A stretch of DNA of 64,000 nucleotides, taken from contig CAVYON010000005.1 in NCBI GenBank assembly GCA_963770035.1, positions 1 to 64,000 of the forward strand, in the 5' to 3' direction. Under the pieces are notes generated by a model. The model was not told where the DNA came from and made no database searches. It worked only from the letters and a program-made list of their open reading frames with translations. The stretch is from Roseiarcus sp963770035. GTDB taxonomy: Bacteria > Pseudomonadota > Alphaproteobacteria > Rhizobiales > Beijerinckiaceae. Below, in pieces: positions 1-7,108 of this stretch (positions within the stretch are counted from its first letter, which is position 1; each line of letters begins with the position of its first letter). The translations under genes were made by a program, and so were the position numbers.

Positions 1-1
1 C

Positions 2-535
2 AACCGCTACAGCATCGAGGCCAAGGCCGCCAACCGGCCGGTCCAACTGCGGGCCTATGCCGATCGGGTCGTCGTCCGCTTCGATGGCGAGGTGGTGGCC
101 ACGCATGAGCGCGTCTTCGGCAGCGGCCGCATTCGCTACAACCCGCTGCACTATCTGCCGGTCCTGGCCCGCAAGCCCGGCGCTCTGCGCAATGGCGCAC
201 CGTTCAAGGACTGGGAGCTGCCGCCCAACCTGACCAAGCTGCGCGCCCGCCTCGGCCGTTCCGACGAGGCGGATCGCCAGTTCGTCGGCATCCTCGCCGC
301 CATCCCCGAGGACGGTCTCGACGCCGTCGAGGAAGCCTGTCGCCTGGCCTTGTCCGAAGGCCTGTGCAGCCGTGATGCAGTGCTCAACATCCTCTCATGG
401 GGTCGCGACCGTACGCCGCCGGCGCCCTTGGCGGCGCCGTCCCTACCGCAGTTGCGCATCGTCCCAGCGGCTGATTGCGCCCGCTACGACCGTCTGCGCG
501 TCATCGCCGCGGAGGTCGACCGTGGAGCGGCATGA
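2..535 (+). CDS. istA: IS21-family transposase IstA, C-terminal part (starts before the window)
   Basis: The reading frame is open from base 2 with no start codon, so the gene is cut by the window edge. The visible 177 residues match the C-terminal region of IS21 IstA: a Mu-transposase-like beta barrel segment (RYSIEAKAANRPVQLRAY, then the HERVFG stretch) and a helical tail. The DDE catalytic core must lie upstream. IstA cuts and joins the ends of the IS. The frame ends at 535 and overlaps the GTG start of istB (522), the usual istA/istB overlap of this family. Confidence 0.9.
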   Translation, partial: NRYSIEAKAANRPVQLRAYADRVVVRFDGEVVATHERVFGSGRIRYNPLHYLPVLARKPGALRNGAPFKDWELPPNLTKLRARLGRSDEADRQFVGILAAIPEDGLDAVEEACRLALSEGLCSRDAVLNILSWGRDRTPPAPLAAPSLPQLRIVPAADCARYDRLRVIAAEVDRGAA

Positions 536-857
536 TCTGCTGGCGCTGATGGCCAAGCTCAAGCTCGCCGGCATGCGCGCCGCCTACGACGACATCATGC
601 GCGACGGGTTGAAGCGGCAGCGATCCGTGCAGCAGATCCTCGGCGACCTGTTGAGCGCCGAGGTGGCGGAGAAGGAAGCACGCTCGATCAGCTATCAGAT
701 CGGCGCCGCCAAGCTGCCGCTGGCCAAGGAGCTGACCGAGTTCACGTTTACCGGGAGCCCGGTCAACGAGGCCCTCGTGCGCGACCTGCACGGCGGCGGA
801 TTCCTCGAAACACAGCGCAATATCGTATTTGTCGGCGGGACCGAGCCCAATTTATAA
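522..857 (+). pseudogene. istB: IstB ATPase, 5' half, interrupted in the P-loop
   Basis: The gene starts at GTG 522, inside the istA 3' end, and encodes VERHDLLALMAKLKLAGMRA, the standard IstB N-terminus (about 107 native residues). IstB is an AAA+ ATPase that helps IstA choose and activate targets. The frame is normal up to NIVFVGGT (840-842) and then runs into foreign sequence and stops at 857. The break falls exactly where the Walker A glycines should follow. The rest of the protein resumes at 3431 with GAGKSHL. Confidence 0.9.
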
Positions 858-873
858 TGCTCACCTCGCCATC

Positions 874-2955
874 TCATTGAAAGTTCAGGGGTAGCGCCGG
901 CTGATCTTCAGACGGCGGAGTTCTGGGCGCATGCTTCCTTCGCCGCTCGGCAGCGGAAGCGACCTCGGCGCTCTGGATATCGGCGGTGCGGATGACCCAA
1001 GGCGCCCCTTTGCAGATCTGATTTGCGGGAAGAGCGCCTTCGACAATCAGGCGGCGAACGGTCGCGGGACTGACGGCGAGGGTCTCGGCCGCCTCCTCCA
1101 GCGTCGCCTCGCCGCGCTCGGCGCGTTCGCCCTCTCGGTAGACGGCGATGCCGTGAATGTTGCGCAGAGTGGCCACCCGCGTTCGCGTCCACGAATGCCC
1201 CTTGGCCGTCGTCTTCCCGGTCCGATTGAGAGCGGCCGCGATCCCCATGTCCGGCATCTGTCGGGCCATCGCCCGCACCAGATTGACGACATCGGCGTCG
1301 ACACGCCAGCGGTGCTCCCCCGTGCGGTTCTTGCGCACGCGGAGTGGCGTATGATCCTCGCCCGCCCAGCGGATGACGAGATCGAGACCATCATCCTCCA
1401 CGCGTACGACGATCTCCTCGATCAGCGTGCGCACGATCCGCTTGCGTGTGGCGATGGTCGTCCCTTCCGCATGCCAGGCGCGCTCGACGTCCGCGCCGAG
1501 CCTCATGAGCGCTTCCCGCTCATCTGGAGTTACGCCGTTCGAAGGCGTGGCGCTGAACGCATCGAGTTCGTCCTGAAGCCGTCGCTCCTCCTTCAGGCGC
1601 TCGTTCCAGCGCCGCTCGAGTTCGCCCGCGACCAGCCGGTTGTCGGGATCGACGGCGTCATATTGCCGTCGAGCGTGCGCCGCCTCGAAACGCGCCTGCT
1701 TGAGCGCCAGCTCGACCTGTCGGCGCTTCTCGACGTCCTCGCGTCCACGTTCCTGAAGAGCCGCCAGAGCCGCTTCGACGCCCAGAGGCTGAATGCGCTC
1801 GATGACTTCGGCGGCGACCGCGGCGTCGACGCGAAGACTGCCGAAGGAGATGCAGCGCTTCGTCCCGTGGTTGAGGAATGCGCCCTGGCAGTGATAGCGC
1901 GCGACGTCGCCCTTCGTTCCGCCATAAGCGACATGCAGCTTGCGCCCGCAATGGCCGCAGCGGAACAAGCCGGCGAGCAAGGCTTCCCCTCGCCGCACGG
2001 CGCCCCGGCTCGCCCAGCTCTTGCCGTTGGCGTTGTCGCTGATCAGGCGCTGATTCCTCTCGAAGGCATCCCAGCCGATATAACCCTCATGGTGGTCGCG
2101 GATCAAAACGTCCCACTCAGGCCGCTCGACCCGAACACCGCGCGTGACGCGTTTTCGGCCATTCTCGATTCTCGTCTTGCTGATCGACCGGCCGTACGCA
2201 TAGGCGCCGGCGTAAATCGGGTTGGTGAGGATGTGATGGATCGTATTGTAGACCGGCGGCTTCCACTCCAGGCCCCTGCCTTCCGCGCCGTAGCAGACGG
2301 CGGGGAGCAAGATCCTCTCCTGCCGAAACCAGAGATGGACCTGCCGCACGCTCTGCAGTTCTTCGAACTTCCGAAAGACGAGCGCAAGCGCTTCGCGCAC
2401 GCGAAGGTCCGGGTCCTTCTCGATCCGATCGTGGTGGTCGCGCACGTAGCCGATGGCGACCGAGGTGAAGAGCTCGCCGCGGCGCGCCTTCTGCTTGAGC
2501 GCTTCATGGGCGCGCTGCCGCAGGATCGTCAGCTCCATCTCGCTCATTGTGCCTTTCATGCCGAGCAGGAGCCTGTCGTTGGGAAGACGGGGATCGTAGA
2601 CGCCGTCCTCATCCGCGATCAGCGTCCCGACGAGCCCGCAGAACTCGAGCAGCGTGTGCCAGTCACGCCCGTTGCGGGCCAGGCGCGAGGCCTCGATCGA
2701 CACCACCGCGCCGACCCGGCCTTCGCAGATCGCAGCCAGCAGCTTCTCGAACCCGGGGCGGCTGACGCCCGAGCCGGAGCGGCCGAGATCGTCGTCGATG
2801 ACGCTGACCTCGGCCCAGCCGAGCTGCCGGGCTCGCTCGACCAGCCCATATTGCCGTCGACGGCTCTCGACGTTGTTGTTCACCTGATCGACCGTCGACT
2901 GACGGACATAGACGATCGCCTCCCGGGCGAGATGGTCAGCCTCGATCCGGCTCAT
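874..2955 (-). CDS. Large serine recombinase with C-terminal helix-turn-helix
   Basis: This 693-residue site-specific recombinase catalyses integration and excision through a phosphoserine link. The N-terminal resolvase domain shows IVYVRQS with the nucleophile at Ser20 and SRLARNGRDW near residue 90. A recombinase domain follows (about 160-290), then a zinc ribbon (CGHCGRKL ... YHC ... RC, about 330-370) and a coiled coil. The last 100 residues carry an HTH of excisionase/MerR type (TLEEAAETLAVSPATVRRLI, ending with WVIRTADIQS). The start codon overlaps the stop of the upstream small ORF in ATGA, so the two are probably translationally coupled. It is intact and likely drove the insertion into istB. 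Confidence 0.92.
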   Translation of the reverse strand: MSRIEADHLAREAIVYVRQSTVDQVNNNVESRRRQYGLVERARQLGWAEVSVIDDDLGRSGSGVSRPGFEKLLAAICEGRVGAVVSIEASRLARNGRDWHTLLEFCGLVGTLIADEDGVYDPRLPNDRLLLGMKGTMSEMELTILRQRAHEALKQKARRGELFTSVAIGYVRDHHDRIEKDPDLRVREALALVFRKFEELQSVRQVHLWFRQERILLPAVCYGAEGRGLEWKPPVYNTIHHILTNPIYAGAYAYGRSISKTRIENGRKRVTRGVRVERPEWDVLIRDHHEGYIGWDAFERNQRLISDNANGKSWASRGAVRRGEALLAGLFRCGHCGRKLHVAYGGTKGDVARYHCQGAFLNHGTKRCISFGSLRVDAAVAAEVIERIQPLGVEAALAALQERGREDVEKRRQVELALKQARFEAAHARRQYDAVDPDNRLVAGELERRWNERLKEERRLQDELDAFSATPSNGVTPDEREALMRLGADVERAWHAEGTTIATRKRIVRTLIEEIVVRVEDDGLDLVIRWAGEDHTPLRVRKNRTGEHRWRVDADVVNLVRAMARQMPDMGIAAALNRTGKTTAKGHSWTRTRVATLRNIHGIAVYREGERAERGEATLEEAAETLAVSPATVRRLIVEGALPANQICKGAPWVIRTADIQSAEVASAAERRRKHAPRTPPSEDQPALPLNFQ

Positions 2956-3350
2956 GGCGCGCCTCCTTCCGGATCGAAGCCGAGACCTTCTGCGAAAGCG
3001 CCTCCGCCAGAAGCGCTCGCAAACTCTCCACCATCGCCCGGCGGCGTTCGTTCGGGATCGGTTGCAGGCGCGGCGGCTCTTCGAACAGGTCCGGTTGTCG
3101 GCGTTTCAGGCGCATGATCAGCTCCGTCGGTCAGGGGCGAATCCCCACGGTCGGAGCCTAGAACCGCATCGAGATAAGCGCGCAGATCACGCAAGCGCGC
3201 CAGGCAAAGCCGCGGAGCCATACGAATCTCACAGGCTGCAGCCGCAGGCCGCAACATCCACTCTGGCGTCAATGTCAGCGTGCCGTCGGCAAGACGAATC
3301 GTGAGATGGACATCGTCCCCGAAAACGACGCGCCGACCGCCCGTGGCCAC
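2952..3350 (-). CDS. Small hypothetical protein coupled to the serine recombinase
   Basis: This 132-residue ORF starts at GTG 3350 and ends in a 4-bp ATGA overlap with the recombinase start, which argues that it is real. The N-terminal half looks folded (DDVHLTIRLADGTLTLTPEW, then a helix rich in Arg/Leu, LARLRDLRAYLDAVLG). The C-terminal half is low-complexity Pro/Gly/Ala. No known family is recognised. Its position suggests an accessory factor of the element, for instance in directionality or regulation, but that is inference only. Confidence 0.6.
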   Translation of the reverse strand: MATGGRRVVFGDDVHLTIRLADGTLTLTPEWMLRPAAAACEIRMAPRLCLARLRDLRAYLDAVLGSDRGDSPLTDGADHAPETPTTGPVRRAAAPATDPERTPPGDGGEFASASGGGAFAEGLGFDPEGGAP

Positions 3351-3430
3351 CGCCCTGCCAGCGAGCGGATGAAAGGCATAGTAGATTGTCTCTTCGCTCG
3401 CCAGAATCCCGGCGCCATGTCGCTGTCTCG

Positions 3431-3844
3431 ACCGGCGCCGGCAAAAGCCACCTGTCGATCGCCATCACCGCCAATTGCATACGCAAGCGCAACGCTCGGG
3501 CGCGCTTCTTCAATGTCGTCGACCTGGTCAACCGTCTGGAGACCGAGGCCCGCGCCGGCGTCGCCGGCAGGCTGGCCGAGCAACTCACCCGCGTCGATCT
3601 GGTGGTGCTCGACGAACTCGGCTATCTGCCGTTCGCCCAGTCGGGCGGCCAGTTGCTGTTCCACCTGATAAGCCGGCTGTACGAGCGAACGTCGATCATC
3701 GTCACGACCAACCTCGCCTTCGCCGAATGGTCCGCGGTGTTCGGCGACGCCAAGATGACCACCGCCTTGCTCGATCGCCTCACGCATCACTGCGACATCG
3801 TCGAGACCGGCAACGACAGTTGGCGCTTCAAGAACCGCGCCTGA
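3431..3844 (+). pseudogene. istB: IstB ATPase, 3' half
   Basis: The frame resumes native IstB sequence at ACC 3431: GAGKSHLSIAITANCIRK (rest of the Walker A), NVVDLVNRLE, the Walker B stretch VVLDELGYLPF, then RTSIIVTTNLAFAEW and the C-terminus NDSWRFKNRA. All core AAA+ motifs except the split P-loop are present and undamaged, so the disruption looks recent. The upstream extension of this frame to 3386 is element sequence, not istB. Confidence 0.9.
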
Positions 3845-3960
3845 CCCTCAAAACACAGCGGCTAACCCCACCGCGTTCGCCCCGGCTGCGCAACCCTGAC
3901 CAGCTTCGCCGGGGCGAACGCTACCCATCGTGCGCGTCCAAAACACGCCGACTTCAACCT

Positions 3961-4017
3961 CTGGAGTGGCCTACTTTTGGACGCCGATCATGGCCTACTT
4001 TTCGGTGCCGATTGACA
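3961..4017. repeat. Right end of the IS21-family element with internal repeats
   Basis: Two tandem copies of a TGGCCTACTTTT motif (3966-3977 and 3991-4002) precede the terminal ...GATTGACA, with the end CA at 4016-4017. IS21-family elements have multiple terminal repeats of this kind and end in CA. The left end lies outside the window. Confidence 0.75.
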
Positions 4018-4257
4018 GCGCGTGTCGAAGACGTTGATCTGCAGACGCGAGGGCGGCGGCGCGGGGAAACGGAGATTGTCAAGGCAACCACGCCAACGCC
4101 GGGCGACTATCGCGCGCCCCGCCCCCTTGAGATCGTTCAAATCGATCATACAAAAGTCGACGCGTTCGTCGTCGATGAACAGACACGTCAACCCATCGGT
4201 CGACGTTGGCTGACCCTTGCGCTCGACGTTTTCACTCGCATGGTCACTGGATCTTAT
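4018..4257 (+). pseudogene. Mu/TniA-type DDE transposase fragment
   Basis: The open frame shows RGETEIVKATTPTPGDYRAP, then LEIVQIDHTKVDAFVVDEQ and LTLALDVFTRMVTG. This is the start of a retroviral-integrase-like (rve) catalytic domain, with the first Asp in QIDHTK and the second in ALDVFTRM. The gene has no 5' end, because the IS21 end abuts it, and it stops at the IS1595 boundary. A short stretch beyond that IS (6102-6136) reads IFHVDKGSLFH, resembling the later HVDNG..F motif, so the IS may have landed with loss of the intervening segment. Confidence 0.75.
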
Positions 4258-4775
4258 TGGCGCTTATCGCGTGATTTGTTGATATGGCCCCATTCCGATA
4301 GCGCCGAGGATCATTTTGGTCGGCGTCGCGTTGCTTCCCAGTGCCTCCAGCGTGCGGCGCCAGCCGAGATAGTTTGGCAGGTTTTTCGTCGCCACGCCGT
4401 GGAAGCGGCGCAGCCATTCCTTCAACCGGCCATGGTAAGCGTTGACGTTGTTGAGGTGGTAATCCGGCGACTGGCGCGTTGGTTTGCCGGGCTTCGGCAA
4501 GACATGCGCGGCAATACCGGCCCGGCGCGCGAATGCAGCGATCGCCGTGCCGCCGTCGCAGCAGAATTCATTGGCTGGCGTAACAACGCCGCTCAGGGCC
4601 GCGGCAATCGATACGCGATCCAGTTTCGGTAGGACCGCGTCGGTGGTGGCGCCATTGCGGTCGCGTGCGACGATGATTGGGATCTGTTCGGCGGACAGCC
4701 CGCGTTTGACCGATTTGCCGCCTCTCTTGCGCGGTTTTCGCGGTATCCCCGAGCGTTTGCCTTTGAATGATTCCA

Positions 4776-4783
4776 GAATGAAC
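4776..4783. repeat. 8-bp target duplication, left copy
   Basis: GAATGAAC directly precedes the left inverted repeat and is repeated exactly after the right one (5454-5461). Confidence 0.88.
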
Positions 4784-4822
4784 CATGCCTATCCGGTTAA
4801 CGCCCATACCTACTAGATGTAG
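4784..4822 (+). repeat. Left 39-bp terminal inverted repeat
   Basis: Perfect inverted copy of 5415-5453. It contains GGTTAAC, and the inner end is TAGATGTAG. Confidence 0.9.
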
Positions 4823-4841
4823 CGACAACGAACAACGATGA

Positions 4842-5189
4842 TTATCGATAAGAAGGCTTTGTGGCTGCCCATCGGAGGACCTCGTCAGAAATGTGCATTC
4901 CTCTGTCCATAGTTCTCTTGCAGTCTGGATTTTGGCAAACGAACAAATTTCTTCGCTCACTCCAAAGCATAGGTTTCGGGGGAAACATGCATTCACAGAG
5001 CTTGAACCCAAGATCTTTGGCAAGACTCGCGTTCGCTTTAGCGATGGCATGCTCGGCATCCTCAATTCTCTGGGCAAGCGCGTCCTTGTCTGCGCCCTTT
5101 GGCAATAGGCCCCATGCGGATTTTAAAAGTTCAATTCCAGACTTCGCGGCAACGGCCCATGTTCCGGCCTCTGTGGGATCAATGCTCAT
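4842..5189 (-). CDS. Hypothetical cargo protein with a Cys-rich zinc-binding-like segment
   Basis: A 115-residue protein starting MSIDPTEAGTWAVAAKSG. The ATG at 5189 is preceded by AGAGGA at good spacing, which favours it over the longer frame that begins at 5381. The N-terminal half is a predicted helical region (LAQRIEDAEHAIAKANASLA). The C-terminal half has CEC ... CQNPDC, a possible metal-binding knuckle. It fills most of the 670-bp element and is its only gene. No family is recognised; function unknown. Confidence 0.65.
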   Translation of the reverse strand: MSIDPTEAGTWAVAAKSGIELLKSAWGLLPKGADKDALAQRIEDAEHAIAKANASLAKDLGFKLCECMFPPKPMLWSERRNLFVCQNPDCKRTMDRGMHISDEVLRWAATKPSYR

Positions 5190-5414
5190 GAAAATATCCT
5201 CTAATGAACCGCCCGAATCAGCGCAATTTTCGCGGATTCCTTGGCGAAAAAATTTGTGGGTCAAGGGAAAAACCCTGCTGACCTTTTTGTCGCGTTGGCG
5301 GGGCTTATTTCTGGTCGTTCTCCGCAACTCGCCGAGGAATGCCTTACGGCTTTGGACGATGCTATCGATGCTGGCGACCATCTGTCCGCCCCTTCGGACT
5401 AATCGATGATAAAA

Positions 5415-5453
5415 CTACATCTAGTAGGTATGGGCGTTAACCGGATAGGCATG
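5415..5453 (-). repeat. Right 39-bp terminal inverted repeat
   Basis: Perfect inverted copy of 4784-4822, followed by the second GAATGAAC (5454-5461). Confidence 0.9.
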
Positions 5454-6098
5454 GAATGAACGTCTCGTCGCCCTCGACGAGGCCGCTCAACGCCTTTGGT
5501 TTATCGCCAGACAGCGCGGCAAGAAATCTGTGCCGCCAGCGAAACGCCGTGGTGGGATGCACACCGCAGCGCTGTGCGGCTTTCGCTAGGCTGACGCCCT
5601 CAATCATGGCCTCGGCCTGTGCGGCCCATTTGTCCTTCATGCGCAACTTCGCCAACGGCGTCTTCGTCAGCGCGTTGAAGGTGCGCAGGCAGGCTTTGTA
5701 ACGGTAACGGGGCAGATCGCTCGCCTGGCCCCAGCGCACGACGTCGCCGCCGTCGCAGTGTGGACAACCAACGCTGTCCACCCGACGCTGGCCAAGCTCG
5801 GCAATACTGGCCGCGCTGCCCCGCTCCGCCGCGTGCCGTGGCGCTGGCGAACTCGCGGGCTGGATTTGCGGCGGACTTGCATGAGCCGGAGCCCGCTCCG
5901 GCTCCGGCGCAGCCAGTGCCTCGGCCCCAGCGCTCGCCGCCGCCTCCGATAGCGCCAATGCCTGCCACGCCGATCGCCGTTGCGGCTCGGTCAACGACGC
6001 GATCCCGCTAAGCCAACTCTTAAACGCTGTCGGATCCATGCCCGCTCTCCACCAGAGCGCCAGGATAGCCGGTATCAACAAGTCACGCTATAAGCGCA

Positions 6099-6424
6099 AA
6101 AATCTTCCACGTCGACAAAGGTTCCCTCTTCCATAGGCCCATATCGCGACGGAACCGGTAGAGCCGGTGATCGAGATGACATCTGGCCACAGAGGACCGT
6201 TCCGCCATGTCCGAATCGGGGCGCGTCCTACAAACTTTCGTAATGTCGCAGCCGGCGAGCCGTCGTCACATATCGCGGTTTCGGGCGACGTAGGCCGCGA
6301 ATGCGGCCTGGGCCTGGCTGCCGAAAGTCGCAGGATCGGCGCTTCAGGCCATATTAACGGCTATATTGATCGGCGCCATCGCGTGACGCATTGTCTGGCG
6401 GCGTCGTTCTGCTAATTCCGGGTC
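6099..6424. other. Intergenic, mostly decayed sequence
   Basis: No intact gene is seen. The first 35 bases can be read as a continuation of the Mu-type transposase (HVDKGSLFH) before stops appear. The rest would include the promoter of the response regulator, but no clear -35/-10 or operator was found. Confidence 0.4.
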
Positions 6425-7108
6425 ATGAAGATTCTGGTGGTCGAGGACGACGAGGGAACCGCCGAGTTCATCGCGGCGGGTCTTCGCGCGCGCGGACACG
6501 AGCCGGCCCTCGCGCGGGACGGCCGCGAGGGCTACGAGCGGGCAAGCGCCGATTGCTTCGACGTCGTCGTGCTCGATCGCATGCTGCCGAAGCTGGATGG
6601 GCTTGGCGTCGTCGCGCTTATGCGCGGCGACGGCGTCTCGACGCCGGTGCTCTTTCTGACCAACCTCTCCGGCATCGACGACCGGGTCGACGGATTCGAG
6701 GCGGGCGGAGACGACTATCTCGTCAAGCCCTTCTCCTTCGAGGAACTGATGGCGCGCTTGACGGCGCTCGCCCGCCGTCCGACCCTCGGCGCCTCTCCCA
6801 CCCTGCTCGCGGTCGGCGATCTCGAAATGGACCTCGTCGCCCGCTCGGTACGCCGCGGCGCAGAGGCGATCGACCTCCAGCCGCGCGAGTTCCGGCTGCT
6901 CGAATTCCTGATGCGCGCCGAGGGCCGGCTCGTCACACGCAAAATGCTGCTCGAACAGGTCTGGGATTACCATTTCGATCCGAAGACGAATATCGTCGAG
7001 ACGCACATCAGCCGGCTGCGCGGCAAGATCGATCGCGCCGGTCCCTCTCTGATTCAGACCGTGCGCGGTGCGGGATACATGTTGCGTGACCCGAATCCGA
7101 CTGCTTAG
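6425..7108 (+). CDS. OmpR/PhoB-family response regulator
   Basis: A 227-residue two-domain regulator. The receiver shows acidic EDDE at 7-10, phospho-acceptor Asp51 (VVVLDRMLP), Thr79 and Lys101 (YLVKPF). The C-terminal winged helix (about 125-220) has QPREFRLLEFL, the recognition-helix region NIVETHISRLRGKID and the wing IQTVRGAGYML. It overlaps the histidine kinase start by 23 bp, a standard RR-HK operon. It probably controls the convergent PepSY/cytochrome b561 genes, because such pairs recur in proteobacteria; the stimulus is unknown. Confidence 0.93.
   Translation: MKILVVEDDEGTAEFIAAGLRARGHEPALARDGREGYERASADCFDVVVLDRMLPKLDGLGVVALMRGDGVSTPVLFLTNLSGIDDRVDGFEAGGDDYLVKPFSFEELMARLTALARRPTLGASPTLLAVGDLEMDLVARSVRRGAEAIDLQPREFRLLEFLMRAEGRLVTRKMLLEQVWDYHFDPKTNIVETHISRLRGKIDRAGPSLIQTVRGAGYMLRDPNPTA

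Larger units (their letters stand above)
839..3434. mobile_element. Serine-recombinase integrative element inserted in istB
   Basis: The element is about 2,591 bp and lies between the two halves of istB. The pentamer GACCG is present at both junctions (839-843 and 3430-3434) and would be present once in the restored istB, as expected for a recombinase crossover core, not for a transposase duplication. The content is a large serine recombinase and a small coupled ORF, both on the - strand. Only about 30 bp separate the recombinase stop from the left junction. No inverted repeats were seen at the ends. Exact crossover bases are inferred. Confidence 0.8.
522..3844 (-). other. placeholder for strand-neutral note: istB locus split by insertion (see the two istB halves)
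   Basis: The interval holds the 5' half of istB (522-842), a 2.6-kb serine-recombinase element, and the 3' half of istB (3431-3844). The istB halves are on the + strand and the recombinase is on the - strand. Joining base 842 to 3434 recreates one open frame of 243 residues, close to the usual IstB length of about 250. Confidence 0.85.
4784..5453. mobile_element. 670-bp non-autonomous element with perfect 39-bp inverted repeats and one cargo gene
   Basis: The ends 4784-4822 and 5415-5453 are exact reverse complements over 39 bases (CATGCCTATCC... and ...GGATAGGCATG). They are flanked by an 8-bp duplication, GAATGAAC. The interior has visibly lower GC than the surroundings and encodes no transposase, only one small protein on the - strand. 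It is therefore a MITE-like passenger element moved in trans. The 8-bp duplication fits several families (IS1595, IS66, ISL3), and the mobilising enzyme is not identified. Confidence 0.88.
4264..6039 (-). pseudogene. IS1595-family transposase split by a 670-bp element
   Basis: The N-terminal half (6039 down to 5454) has a variable Ala/Pro-rich leader, a zinc-binding region (CPHCDGGDVVRWG), an HTH (GVSLAKAAQRCGVHPTTAFRWRHRF) and the first catalytic motif VEGDETF. The C-terminal half (4775 down to 4264) starts LESFKGKRSG and ends with NVNAYHGRLKEWLRRFHGVA and NYLGWRRTLEAL, the signature end of ISXO2-like transposases. Removing one duplication copy plus the insert joins DETFI to LESF in frame and gives 365 residues, so the insertion is the only lesion. 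Confidence 0.88.
4259..6098. mobile_element. IS1595-family insertion sequence, interrupted
   Basis: The ends are imperfect inverted repeats: 4259-4284 (GGCGCTTATCGCGTGATTTG...) and the reverse complement at 6073-6098 (...AAGTCACGCTATAAGCG), agreeing at most positions. Without the internal 670-bp element the IS would be about 1.16 kb. An obvious 8-bp target duplication is not seen; only ATCTT is shared by the flanks. This fits a deletion or rearrangement at one side. Confidence 0.8.

Noticed and set aside
931..3117. 728-codon open frame on the + strand
   Set aside because: It is antisense to the serine recombinase, with composition typical of GC-rich shadow frames and no domain.
522..3844. 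Strand label on the istB locus note
   Set aside because: The entry is only a locus-level remark; the istB halves are + strand and the recombinase is - strand, as given in their own entries.
4568..5077. 169-codon - strand frame crossing the 39-bp repeat
   Set aside because: It joins parts of the cargo region and the transposase in the wrong frame; the cargo gene with a ribosome site and the repaired transposase explain the DNA better.
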